Made by a program: the position numbers and the translations under genes. A model generated the notes under the pieces. The model searched no databases. It was given only the letters and a program-made list of their open reading frames with translations, and had not been told where the DNA came from. Below, one piece after another: positions 1-8,558 of a DNA stretch of 64,000 nucleotides; within the stretch, counting starts at the first letter, position 1; the number at the start of each line of letters is the position of its first letter. Location of the stretch: NCBI GenBank assembly GCA_016715115.1, contig JADKBM010000011.1, positions 744,001 through 808,000 on the forward strand. Direction: 5' to 3'. This stretch comes from Acidobacteriota bacterium. Lineage in GTDB: Bacteria > Acidobacteriota > Blastocatellia > Pyrinomonadales > Pyrinomonadaceae.

Positions 1-421
1 CAATCAGATCAACGGTTTTCTCTATGGACTCGTCAACTTCGATCATCCTGATCTTCGCGTAGACGTCGAAGCGCTTCCGCAGTTTCTCCGAATTCTTGTT
101 TTTCTCGACGAAGTCGTCCAGCGTTTCTTGGGACACACCGGTTAACTGCCGAAGTTGGTCAACATCTGCGAACTGGATGGTGTTCTGTCCGACAAAAACG
201 AGTGAATCGATCGAAAGGTAGTACTTGAGCAACGTGGCGTATGAACCGTACTTCAAACCTTCAACACAATCAAAATCACAAGGCGTCTGGTTAGGATTCA
301 TCGCTACAGGTTCATCGAATTCGCGCGGATCGGTCATCGCGCGGTTGTCTCGGCCATTATTGCACGAGAAAGCTGACAACAAAGCAAGGGCAGAAAAAAC
401 GAATACAATTCTCAATAACAT
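1..421 (-). CDS. putative lipoprotein, 3' end outside window
   Basis: The frame is open from an ATG at 421 to the left window edge (140 codons seen), so the C-terminus is missing. An AAGAGGTGG ribosome binding site lies just upstream of the ATG. The N-terminus is a lipoprotein signal: MLLRIVFVFSALALLSAFSC, with a lipobox ending in Cys-20. The remainder is hydrophilic and contains a helix-rich stretch (DVDQLRQLTGVSQETLDDFV) that I do not recognise. It is the last gene of the minus-strand Rhs-tip array and follows a degenerate Rhs tip, so by position it could be an immunity-type or accessory protein. That role is only inferred from order. Confidence 0.7.
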   Translation of the reverse strand, partial: MLLRIVFVFSALALLSAFSCNNGRDNRAMTDPREFDEPVAMNPNQTPCDFDCVEGLKYGSYATLLKYYLSIDSLVFVGQNTIQFADVDQLRQLTGVSQETLDDFVEKNKNSEKLRKRFDVYAKIRMIEVDESIEKTVDLI

Positions 422-486
422 CGCGTCCACCTCTTCATCAAATAATCAATCTCGAGGCCGTTTTTCGGCCGAGAGACTGAGAATAA

Positions 487-1140
487 TTATCTTCGACGCT
501 CGGTCGAAATAGCTATTTGGTCCGTAAACCACCCCGGCGAGTTCAATGCATAGCTGTATCGATTGAACGTCTGCGGGTTCTTCGCGCTGGCCGATGCGGC
601 GAGGGGCTCAACCGATGTAAATCGACCGTGTTTGGCGGCGAAGTAGCGGTTCTGGGCGAAGTCCAATCCTGATTCTCCGTCGCGTTCGTAGCCGGTGAAC
701 TGCTGGCGGATTCGGTCGTTGGCGGTGTAGCCAACGACCTGATTCCGGTTCGCGACCGTTGGCGCGATCTCCTCGCCGAACGGCATATAATCGTGGCGCG
801 AAGCGACCTGACCGAGATTGTTCGTCGTCGCCCGCGGGCGACGACGACATCCGATGTCAGATATTTCGTGCCTTCGGTCGTGATCGTCTGGTTCGTCGTA
901 TATTCGGCGGCGAGTTTGCCGAAAGCGTCGTAAACAAAGTAAGTCTCCTGATTTCCGACCGTCTTTTTCACCCTTTTGCCGTTGCCGACAATACTCGTAG
1001 GTCGAGACCTTGGGGTCGGCACTCTCCGCCGACTCGTTCTCGAACCGCGTCCGCTGCTCGCTCGTGACGAGCTGCCCGAAATGGTCGAAGCCCATGTGCC
1101 AAGTCGGGTTCGGAAAAAAGCGATCTCGATCGCGACTCAA
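487..1140 (-). pseudogene. degenerate displaced Rhs tip (frameshifted)
   Basis: Two reading frames together encode the end of an Rhs core. KRVKKTVGNQETYFVYDAFG lies in one frame, and RATTNNLGQVASRHDYMPFG with TGYERDGESGLDFAQNRYFA lies in another. The frame changes near 830-840, where the intact copy at 3.6-6.3 kb reads DLVGSPRATTNN. This copy reads TSDVVVARGRR and needs a small indel to stay in frame. Only about 20 residues follow the core (NRYSYALNSPGWFTDQIAIS), so the toxic tip is lost or very short. It is the third and most decayed of three tandem copies of the same core end. Confidence 0.8.
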
Positions 1141-1178
1141 ATTGGCGAAGCCCGGCGTTAATCAGCCCAATCATATTG

Positions 1179-1817
1179 CTATCGCAAAGTGAACTTCAAA
1201 TCCCGCTTTTCCAACGAAAGAGTCCAAATCTTAAATTTGGTTTCTTTAACAATCCCATTGAGAATCAGCCTCATAGTTTTATCGCGAAAACAATAGTCTC
1301 TTTCAACTGAAGCGGGTTCAAATGAGGACGGCGAATCAACGAAGGGTGAGCGTCGAATTTCTTTCGAAATCATCAGCCCCTTTAACTCTTTTGTTTCGAG
1401 CAACGCGTCGCGAATCTCATAAATCGAACTACCGCGACGAAAGTCGAGAACAGCAACTTGCGTAGCCAACAAGTCCGCCAAGATTGGGTTTCGACCTTTT
1501 GCCGGGAAGAAGTTGATCACGCCATCTTGAACTTCCCACGAATATTCCGGAACCTGAGTTTTCAGAATCCCCAAAACATCTTTCAATGTGCCATCGGATA
1601 TCTCGAAACTAACAACTCTTGGAAACTTCTCATTTTCCGTGAGTTCCAAACCAATTGGAATCTCATGGTCTTCAGAAAGCTCATCCAAGACATAGATCAG
1701 CGACATGTTTGAGACCGTGAGACTGATTCTCTTCTCTAAGACGTCCTTCGATGTGCCCTGGGACAACGCTTGTAACGAGCCCAATAATATAAATCCCAAA
1801 ACGATAAATTTACACAT
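1179..1817 (-). CDS. exported protein with STN-like region, unknown function
   Basis: I chose the ATG at 1817 because GGAG lies 7 nt upstream; an in-frame GTG at 1844 has no ribosome binding site. The product is about 212 residues and begins with a signal peptide (MCKFIVLGFILLGSLQALSQ). The following 100 residues (ISLTVSNMSLIYVLDELSED then VSFEISDGTLKDVLGIL) have the pattern of the short STN domain found at the N-terminus of secretins and TonB receptors. No channel or receptor domain follows. It sits between two displaced Rhs tips, the place where Rhs loci usually carry immunity genes. An immunity role is inference; the fold call is tentative. Confidence 0.6.
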   Translation of the reverse strand: MCKFIVLGFILLGSLQALSQGTSKDVLEKRISLTVSNMSLIYVLDELSEDHEIPIGLELTENEKFPRVVSFEISDGTLKDVLGILKTQVPEYSWEVQDGVINFFPAKGRNPILADLLATQVAVLDFRRGSSIYEIRDALLETKELKGLMISKEIRRSPFVDSPSSFEPASVERDYCFRDKTMRLILNGIVKETKFKIWTLSLEKRDLKFTLR

Positions 1818-1858
1818 ATGCAATCTCCACAGGCAAAAGTTCACCTACCCATGCCGGA

Positions 1859-2866
1859 TCAGTCCACCCGTTTGATTCTTGGTTCGGTGTACCTCACGAC
1901 CATATTCAATCCATTGCTGTTCATTTGAGTTCGCGGTTTTCCGTCTTCCCGATTCGTTATTTGACGCTCCCAAGTTACTTCATACTTCTCGCCGTTGTTC
2001 GTACTAATACTAAGCGTCTGTCTTGTAGTTTCATTGATAGAGGCCTCATTGCTTTCGTCGGTTAACCCAATCCGAATTGCCCTCTTGTCCTCATCATTCG
2101 AGGGATTAATTCCCGCGATGCTCTTTCGAGACCGACTAACCTCCCCAACCCCAACGACATCGTTCATTACACCATTCGAATCAAGCTCTAGCGAGTCGAC
2201 ACGTTCGTCTATGGTTCCGGTCCCCTCAACCCGCTTGTTTGTTTCGGTAACCGTGGCACCGGCTAACGGATTCCCCTTTTTGTCCAAGATTTGTATCGTT
2301 GCAATTGTGGAAGTGCCTGTGAAAAATCGATCACGAAGAGGCGCGTTGAAATAAACATCCATTTCTTCAAACGAGATCTTGATTTGGAGAAGAGGAGCTT
2401 CGCGACGCTCTTGCGCGGCAATTGCTCGATCCTCCATAACCTTTTCCTGGGGTCCGTGAGGTTCACCGTCATCGGCCTGTGTACAGGCGTCGCCGTTTGG
2501 CTTTTCATCGCCAGCCCGTCCACAAGGCCTAAGTCCCAAAGGATCCGTGAATTTGTACGGCGAATTGAGCGCATAGCTGTACCGATTAAGCGTCTGCGGA
2601 TTTTTCACGCTCGCGGATGCGGCGAGAGGGTCGACCGATGTGAATCTTCCGTGTTTGGCGGCGAAGTAGCGGTTCTGGGCAAAGTCCAATCCTGATTCGC
2701 CGTCCCGTTCGTAGCCCGTGAATTGTTGCCGGATGCGGTCGTTGGCGGTGAATCCCGAGACCTGATTGCGGTTCGCGACGGTTGCGGCGATCTCCTCGCC
2801 GAAGGGCATATAGTCGTGGCGCGAGGCGGTTAACGGCATCTGACACTTTGATCCCGCATTCATCAC
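1859..2866 (-). CDS. displaced (orphan) Rhs tip with own start site
   Basis: The 335-residue product begins with about 13 unrelated residues and then enters the last ~100 residues of the Rhs core (SRHDYMPFGEEIAATVANRN, TGYERDGESGLDFAQNRYFA, YALNSPYKFTDPLGL). A different C-terminal domain follows the DPLGL junction. That domain (about residues 113-335) is hydrophilic and rich in Thr, Asn and Glu, and I do not recognise it. Unlike a plain gene fragment, it has a good ribosome binding site (GGGAAGGTG) directly before ATGATG. It starts 15 nt after the stop of the upstream exported protein. This is the arrangement of an orphan rhs-CT cassette that can recombine with the full core. Confidence 0.75.
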   Translation of the reverse strand: MMNAGSKCQMPLTASRHDYMPFGEEIAATVANRNQVSGFTANDRIRQQFTGYERDGESGLDFAQNRYFAAKHGRFTSVDPLAASASVKNPQTLNRYSYALNSPYKFTDPLGLRPCGRAGDEKPNGDACTQADDGEPHGPQEKVMEDRAIAAQERREAPLLQIKISFEEMDVYFNAPLRDRFFTGTSTIATIQILDKKGNPLAGATVTETNKRVEGTGTIDERVDSLELDSNGVMNDVVGVGEVSRSRKSIAGINPSNDEDKRAIRIGLTDESNEASINETTRQTLSISTNNGEKYEVTWERQITNREDGKPRTQMNSNGLNMVVRYTEPRIKRVD

Positions 2867-2881
2867 CTTCCCGCTAGCAAA

Positions 2882-3568
2882 TTACCGGCCATCAAGGCGT
2901 ATTGCACTGTCAGTCTTGAAATACACATAGTGACGTGGCTCATCGTTTCGTATCCATCCTTCGGTGCTCTCAAACTCAAAATTGAATGCGGTTGAAATTT
3001 GAAGTTTGTCGGACAAAAAACGTTTGGGAACACGAAAGCTAACAGATTCTCCTGGCCCGACCCATATTCCGGGATAGGATCGACGCCTTCCCTCACTCGA
3101 TTTGCAACTGCACGCGATATTCTGATCAGGAACTTCCACTGGAATACGGACACCTTGGGTTATCACCATCCGGTTATCCTCGTCTCGTCTGGTGACGGTC
3201 TGCGTCATCACGACTGGCTCGACGTCATAGCAAAGGCTAACCTTGGATCCATCTTTGACGCCAATGCCAGATGCTCCATCGGAGAGCTTCAGCGGAATTT
3301 CACTGACTTCCCGAATGTCAAAATTTGCATCTAAATTGATCAGTTGACGCATATTGTTGTGAAATTTCAAAATCGCAAAGTCCTTTTCCGAACGCTCGCA
3401 AATAACGGTTCCTTCGCTACTATCTAGCCGCTCGAACGATAAGAACACACTCGGTCGGCGGTTGTCGATTCTCTCAAACGATGGCCGTCGTGATTCTTGC
3501 GATTCGCTTATGAGAATCGCTGAAAGAACAAGACATAACAAAACAAAAATCGAATTAAATCGTCTCAT
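2882..3568 (-). CDS. exported protein of Rhs array, candidate immunity partner
   Basis: I chose the ATG at 3568: GAGG lies upstream, and the product then opens with a clean signal peptide (MRRFNSIFVLLCLVLSAILI). A longer frame to 3709 would overlap the Rhs gene. The mature part of about 205 residues is beta-rich (VFLSFERLDSSEGTVICERS, YPGIWVGPGESVSFRVPKRF) with several cysteines, including a CSC. I recognise no domain. It begins 46 nt after the Rhs metallopeptidase tip, the standard place for the cognate immunity gene. An exported immunity protein would fit a toxin acting in the periplasm, but this is inference. Confidence 0.6.
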   Translation of the reverse strand: MRRFNSIFVLLCLVLSAILISESQESRRPSFERIDNRRPSVFLSFERLDSSEGTVICERSEKDFAILKFHNNMRQLINLDANFDIREVSEIPLKLSDGASGIGVKDGSKVSLCYDVEPVVMTQTVTRRDEDNRMVITQGVRIPVEVPDQNIACSCKSSEGRRRSYPGIWVGPGESVSFRVPKRFLSDKLQISTAFNFEFESTEGWIRNDEPRHYVYFKTDSAIRLDGR

Positions 3569-3614
3569 TTTTGATCCTCGATCAGCTCCGCAACTGTTAA
3601 TTTCTGATTCCTCA

Positions 3615-6353
3615 TTACTCCCAACGCCCCCGACCACCGGGAAAAGCATTCCTTTGGCCAACAAAACTCGACGGACTCTTTCCCTGAGCTTCCAACAGAG
3701 ACTCGACATGTGTCGTTATTTCCCTGCGAACAACACCGTGCCCGCCCGTTACGAGCCAATTACGATCGTAAATCACGAAGTCAGATCCTCCGCTCTCAAC
3801 AATGTGCTTCGAAATGCCAACGTTTGTTTCTGAGACAAGTGCGGACACAGTGTAAGCTTCCATCTCAGCATCATGAAGACTTATGTTCGTTCCGTTCAAA
3901 TATCGACTCGCCTGCTGCACGTGAACGCCCTCATGAGCTACGTTTTGTTCATTCAGCTGTTCCATGTTGAAAGCTACTATTATGGTACCGTCTTTTACAT
4001 GAGTGTAACCGCCCTCGTCTGCGGTATCCAGGTCACGCGCCACGACAACACCGTTATCTTGCCCAGGTTTGCCGAACGCATTAACTGCCGACCGGATCCG
4101 ATTCGCTTCGTCAGTTAGCCCATTGTCTTCGAATATCTTCGCACGTTCCAAGGCTAGATCCATTGAAGCAACAACTCTCCTACGTTCCTGAACAATGCGA
4201 TCCAATCTCGCAATCTCGTCACAATTAGTGTCGGCATCACGCTTCAGCCTTTCTAACTCGTCTTCCAATTCGGCGTCGGTTTTGAGCCCACCGAGAGCTG
4301 CAGACCACGTAAACAATCCTAAAGGATCAGTGAACTTGTACGGTGAATTAAGCGCGTAGGTGTACCGGTTAAATGTCTGTGGGTTCTTCGCGCTCGCCGA
4401 TGCCGCGAGCGGGTCGACCGATGTGAATCTTCCGTGTTTGGCGGCGAAATAGCGGTTCTGGGCGAAGTCCAATCCCGATTCGCCATCGCGTTCGTAGCCC
4501 GTGAACTGCTGGCGGATGCGGTCGTTGACGGTGAATCCAGTGACCTGATTGCGGTTCGCGACGGTTGCGGCGATCTCCTCGCCGAATGGCATGTAGTCGT
4601 GGCGTGACGCGATCTGCCCTAGATTGTTCGTCGTCGCGCGCGGGCTTCCGACAAGGTCGGCGGTCAGAAACTTCGCGCCTTCGGTCGTGATCGTCTGGTT
4701 TGTCGTGTATTCCGCTGCGAGTTTTCCGAACGCGTCGTAAACAAAGTAAGTGTCCTGATTTCCGACGGTCTTCTTCACGCGTTTTCCGCCACCGTCGTAA
4801 ACATAATTGGCTGTCGTCTGGGTGACCGAATCGTAAACTTGCGTCTGCTTGTTTTCGGCATTGTAGGTGAAAGTCTTGCCCTCCGGATTCGAAGTAAGGT
4901 TCCCTTCGGAATCATATAGGTAGCCGTCCGCGATGTAAAACTTGTTGTCCGCCGGATTGACCTGCGGATTATGGATCGCGTTGTTTGCCGGCAAGGTGGT
5001 CGTATTCGCGGCGTTGAACGTCCGGTTTCCGAAGCGGTCGTAGTCGAAATCCTGCCGCCACTTGACGGTCGAATCGACGGTTTCGGTCGCAACGTCGATC
5101 CGGTTAAGCGCGTCGTAGCTGTAATCCTGTTCGATCGGAGCGATGCCCGGGAGCGTGATCGTCTGTTTGCGCAGCGATCCGTTGTTGTCGCTTGAATTGC
5201 TTGTCGTCGTCCCGTAGTTGAAATCGAGCCTTAACAGACTTGAATCCGCGATCGAACCGCCGAGCGAGATCCGCTTCATCTGCAGGCGTTTGGCGTCATA
5301 CTCCATCGTTTCCCAACGTCCGTTGCCGAGTTTGCTGCTGCTGACCGCGCCGAATGACGTGTAAGAGACATGGCTGAGCATCGTTCGTTCCATCTGATTC
5401 GGCATCTGGCTCGTCACTTTTGAAAGCCTTCCGATGTTGTCGGTTTCGGCCCGCACGACCCGGCCCGACGGATATGTCTGCGAGACGAGCGCGCCGGACA
5501 AATCATAGGAATAGTCGGGAAACGAATACGTTGCCCCGTCGATGATCTGGTTCGAGCTCTTGATGCGGCCGAGATCGTCGAACGCCGTGAAGCGTGTTTC
5601 GGAAACGGAAGAAGACACCTTGGTTAGTTTGCTTTTTGAATTGGGAATGTTCGGATCGTCGTAGGTGAATGTCACGTCGGGCGTCGAATCCGAATAATCG
5701 CGGAACGTCAGGCGATTTATGTTGTCGTACGTTCCGGCCGTCGTCACGCCGCGGGAGTCGGTCGTCGAGACGATGTTCCCGTTGTTGTCGTAGTCAAACC
5801 GGACGGCCCAGCCGTTGTTGCCGGTTACGGGGTCGGTGATGTTAAGGCTCGTGTTCACCTGCTGCTCCGTCTGCTTGGCGCGGATAAGCCGCCCGAGATC
5901 ATCATACAGGAAAAACCGTGTCTGTGATCCCTGAATTGTTTTGCGGAGGCGTCCGACAACATCGTAAGTGAAGAGCGTTTCAAGATCGGTACCGTTGTCA
6001 TATTCGACGACTTTGACGAGACGCCCGAGCGCGTCCGAAACTCCGGCGCGGCTATGGTCCGCCTGATCGAAGACGCGGACGCTGCTGCCGTAGTACCGAC
6101 GCGTGACCTTTGCGTTGTCGGGCGTCGTGACCTCAGTGACGCGGCCGAGATCGTCAAACTGCGTTGTCGTCCAAAGCGCGGTCTCACCGAGATCGGCGCG
6201 GAACGGATTCGACGAACGGTAAGCGCGGCCCAAAGAGTCGTACTCCTGAAGCGCCTTGACGTAATCGGTCGAGTTCTCGTAATCGCGGGTTTCGATCGTT
6301 CGTCCGAGACCGTCGTAGATAAGCCGATTCCGCGTGTCAACAACTTTCTTGCG
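3615..6353 (-). CDS. 5'-truncated Rhs/YD-repeat protein with metallopeptidase-like tip
   Basis: The frame is open from a TGA at 6354-6356 to the stop at 3615 (912 residues) but has no credible start. The first possible initiator, a TTG at 6233, is the leucine of a YD-repeat (EYDSLGRAYRSSN), so the N-terminus is missing. YD/RHS repeats fill about residues 1-640 (YDGLGRTIETRDYE, YDDLGRLIRAKQTEQ, YDSEGNLTSNPEGKTFTYNA). The core ends at RYTYALNSPYKFTDPLGL. The tip (about 230 residues) has a coiled-coil-like stretch (ELEDELERLKRDAD) followed by NVAHEGVHVQQASRY and DAEMEAY. This is an HExxH zinc motif with a downstream Glu, as in the Tox-MPTase toxin classes. Either this is a dead 5'-truncated gene or a silent tip store. 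Confidence 0.8.
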   Translation of the reverse strand, partial: RKKVVDTRNRLIYDGLGRTIETRDYENSTDYVKALQEYDSLGRAYRSSNPFRADLGETALWTTTQFDDLGRVTEVTTPDNAKVTRRYYGSSVRVFDQADHSRAGVSDALGRLVKVVEYDNGTDLETLFTYDVVGRLRKTIQGSQTRFFLYDDLGRLIRAKQTEQQVNTSLNITDPVTGNNGWAVRFDYDNNGNIVSTTDSRGVTTAGTYDNINRLTFRDYSDSTPDVTFTYDDPNIPNSKSKLTKVSSSVSETRFTAFDDLGRIKSSNQIIDGATYSFPDYSYDLSGALVSQTYPSGRVVRAETDNIGRLSKVTSQMPNQMERTMLSHVSYTSFGAVSSSKLGNGRWETMEYDAKRLQMKRISLGGSIADSSLLRLDFNYGTTTSNSSDNNGSLRKQTITLPGIAPIEQDYSYDALNRIDVATETVDSTVKWRQDFDYDRFGNRTFNAANTTTLPANNAIHNPQVNPADNKFYIADGYLYDSEGNLTSNPEGKTFTYNAENKQTQVYDSVTQTTANYVYDGGGKRVKKTVGNQDTYFVYDAFGKLAAEYTTNQTITTEGAKFLTADLVGSPRATTNNLGQIASRHDYMPFGEEIAATVANRNQVTGFTVNDRIRQQFTGYERDGESGLDFAQNRYFAAKHGRFTSVDPLAASASAKNPQTFNRYTYALNSPYKFTDPLGLFTWSAALGGLKTDAELEDELERLKRDADTNCDEIARLDRIVQERRRVVASMDLALERAKIFEDNGLTDEANRIRSAVNAFGKPGQDNGVVVARDLDTADEGGYTHVKDGTIIVAFNMEQLNEQNVAHEGVHVQQASRYLNGTNISLHDAEMEAYTVSALVSETNVGISKHIVESGGSDFVIYDRNWLVTGGHGVVRREITTHVESLLEAQGKSPSSFVGQRNAFPGGRGRWE

Positions 6354-6376
6354 TCATTGTAATTTCGCCGCCATAC

Positions 6377-6800
6377 TCAGTCGGATGTGACGGATGTTTG
6401 GTCCGGCTGATTGTCTTCGGCTGAAACGCGGGATTGCCAGATGCTCATCGGAAGCGGACCGTCCTTCGTGTTGATGACGGGCGCGTCGGCGAACGGGAAT
6501 TTGTTTGTATCGAGCGGTTTCTTTCCCGTGCGGGTACGGGCTTCATTGATCGACGCCCAGGGTTGGTTTCCGGTCTGCTGCTTGCCGATCAGCGCCTGCT
6601 GCTTTTCGTCCTTTGCATGATAGGGTAGGAAAATTCCATATTGACGTCGCCGAGATACGAATAGCGATCGAGAAACGCCGCGTTCTCGGCTTCGATGATC
6701 CGGACGAGATCGCCTTCGAGCGACTCAAGATCGTCGTTCATCATCGACTCGGTGTTCGCGCGCGAGGCGGTCCCCGAGGCGAATTGCGGACTCAAACCTT
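6377..6800 (-). pseudogene. remnant of phage portal protein C-terminus
   Basis: Between the PrsW stop and the truncated Rhs lies a broken reading frame. One frame gives GLSPQFASGTASRANTESMM, then NDDLESLEGDLVRIIEAENA and DVNMEF. After a T-run (TTTT at about 6632) the sequence continues in another frame as FLPYHAKDEKQQALIGKQQT, then ASINEARTRTGKKPL and NTKDGPLPM. It ends at a TGA at 6377. The order (GxxPQ..G..SRANTES, a helix pair, an EF strand, then a xINEARxxxGxxPL motif and a final PLPM) resembles the C-terminal part of HK97-type phage portal proteins. One inserted T would restore the frame. The family call rests on motif memory only. A frameshifted extension of PrsW is the alternative. Confidence 0.45.
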
Positions 6801-8474
6801 CTCGCGCCAGCGCAGAACCTCGTTGCGGAGGATCGGGTTCTGCTGAAAACTCGCCGTCTGACCGTGAGCTTCGGTCGCGCGCTGTATGTGCCAGTAAGAA
6901 AGTCCGAGTTTTCCAAGCGTTCGAAGATACTTCGTCCGGGCTCCGAATTTGCCGGAACCGATCCCGCCCAGCCGCCAAAAGATCGAACCGAAAATCGAAG
7001 TCGCCGTCTTCGCGTGTTCCTCGGGAAAGAGCCCTCGCGCGACGTCGATCGCGAGCATCTCTTTCAGAATCCGGTTCTGGCGCACAAGAACATAGACCGT
7101 GAAGGCGATAAAGATAACGAACAGAGGGATCTGGAGCGCCGCATAGGCGATCAGGAAGGCGCACAACGATTCGAGGCCGCTTTGCTGCAGCCAGTCACAC
7201 AGCCAGCCGATACTTAACGTTTCAAGAATTCGGCTCGCAAAGACCGCAAGTCCGTTCCAAAGCGAGTGCAGGCAAACCGCGAGCACGTAGCCAACCAGCG
7301 GAAAAAGGATCTTGACCGGTTTGCTGTGCGACTCCCGCGAGATCCCGCAACCGATGCCCGTCATCGCTGTGAACGTCGCGTGCGCGAACGGCGAGAGCAA
7401 CCCGCGGAGGCCGAAAAGGATCGCCAACGCGATCAATCCGCCGCCATTGAGAGCGCGACCGTAGTAGAGGATATTCTCAACCGTCGCGAATCCGAGCCCG
7501 ACGACACCTGCAAAAACGATCCCGTCGAGGATGTCGTCGAAATACTTCCGAAAAACCACAAGCAGGAGCAAGACACCGAGCCCCTTCGAACCCTCTTCAA
7601 AGATCGGAGCCGCCGCGACCGCCATAAAACCGTCGCCGAATTCCGGATTAACGGCAACCGCCGCGCCAATTCCGGCGATCGTGTTCGCAAAAAACGAGAA
7701 CGCGATCGAGACGAGCCCGCCCCAGGCGAACGCGAGCGCGAGCAGCCAGAGCGGTTCCGGATCGTATCTGTCGATCAGTAAATAGGGAATCAGGTAGAAG
7801 ATGACCGGCGCAAAGGCGACGAATGTCGCGACGATCGCCGTCAGCGGCCCGACCGAGAGCACTGTGATCAACACGACCAGAAGCAGGCAGATGAGACTTC
7901 CGATGATCGCCGCGACGATCCCGATTATCATCAGCGGGTTGCTTTTTTCGGGCTCGGGCTGATACTCCTGCGGCATGCTGCCGAGGCTGAAATTCGAGAT
8001 CGAATTTCGCACGCCTCCTGCGACCACGGTTGCTTGTGACGGTCCGGGAGAGGCCGGAACCGTTTCAAACGCGGGAGATGACGCCGGATACGCGACCGTC
8101 GCCTGTTCGGCCGGCCGCGGAATGTACGGCGCGGCTGCAAAAACGGTCGCGGCGCTGGCGTTTTCATCGGCTTCGATGGCAATCGTTCCTTTCACGCCGT
8201 TCTTGCCGAACTGCAGGACGTCGCCGCCCGAAAGGCGGCTCGTCCCGATCCGTTCGCCGTTCAGATAGGTGCCGTTCGTGCTGTTGCGATCGGTAATGTA
8301 GAATCCGTCGGCGCGCGCCTCGATCGCACAATGCTCTTTCGACATCACACGCTCGATCAAAGGGTCGAAGCGGATCGAACATTTTTCGCCGCGTCCGAGC
8401 GTGATCGTGCCCTCGGAGAGTTCGAATGTACGCCCGGCGAAGGTTCCGGTCTCGATTGTCAGTGAAAGTTTCAT
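6792..8474 (-). CDS. FHA domain-PrsW family intramembrane metalloprotease
   Basis: The 560-residue fusion starts at the ATG at 8474, where the FHA fold begins at once (MKLSLTIETGTFAGRTFELS); an upstream GTG-type start would add an odd leader. The FHA domain spans about 1-90 (GRGEKCSIRF, MSKEHC, NSTNGTYLNG) and would bind phosphothreonine. A Pro-rich linker follows to about 175. Multiple membrane segments then carry PrsW/M82 motifs: EEGSKG, GFATVENILYY, HATFTAMTGIGCG and HSLWNG. PrsW homologues cleave membrane anti-sigma factors; coupling to FHA suggests control by a Ser/Thr kinase. The last ~90 residues lie beyond the membrane core. A broken phage-like frame starts directly after the stop. 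Confidence 0.88.
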   Translation of the reverse strand: MKLSLTIETGTFAGRTFELSEGTITLGRGEKCSIRFDPLIERVMSKEHCAIEARADGFYITDRNSTNGTYLNGERIGTSRLSGGDVLQFGKNGVKGTIAIEADENASAATVFAAAPYIPRPAEQATVAYPASSPAFETVPASPGPSQATVVAGGVRNSISNFSLGSMPQEYQPEPEKSNPLMIIGIVAAIIGSLICLLLVVLITVLSVGPLTAIVATFVAFAPVIFYLIPYLLIDRYDPEPLWLLALAFAWGGLVSIAFSFFANTIAGIGAAVAVNPEFGDGFMAVAAAPIFEEGSKGLGVLLLLVVFRKYFDDILDGIVFAGVVGLGFATVENILYYGRALNGGGLIALAILFGLRGLLSPFAHATFTAMTGIGCGISRESHSKPVKILFPLVGYVLAVCLHSLWNGLAVFASRILETLSIGWLCDWLQQSGLESLCAFLIAYAALQIPLFVIFIAFTVYVLVRQNRILKEMLAIDVARGLFPEEHAKTATSIFGSIFWRLGGIGSGKFGARTKYLRTLGKLGLSYWHIQRATEAHGQTASFQQNPILRNEVLRWREKV

Positions 8475-8490
8475 ATGATCCCGAAAAGAC

Positions 8491-8533
8491 GAAAGTCCAA
8501 AGCTAAACGTCAACGCCTAAACTTTGGACTTTC
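8491..8533 (-). terminator. hairpin terminator after LVIVD/FG-GAP gene
   Basis: A perfect 12-bp inverted repeat (GAAAGTCCAAAG at 8491-8502, CTTTGGACTTTC at 8522-8533) with a 19-nt loop starts 25 nt after the stop of the gene ending at 8559. On the minus strand it is followed by GTCTTTTC. It lies only 17 nt before the PrsW start codon, so it separates the two genes. Confidence 0.65.
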
Positions 8534-8558
8534 AAAGGTCGATCTATCCGAACAGCTT

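Noticed and set aside
487..1192. Several 60-160 codon frames on both strands over the first Rhs fragment
   Set aside because: Only the pieces that align with the Rhs core are meaningful; the other frames are Arg/Pro-rich shadows of it.
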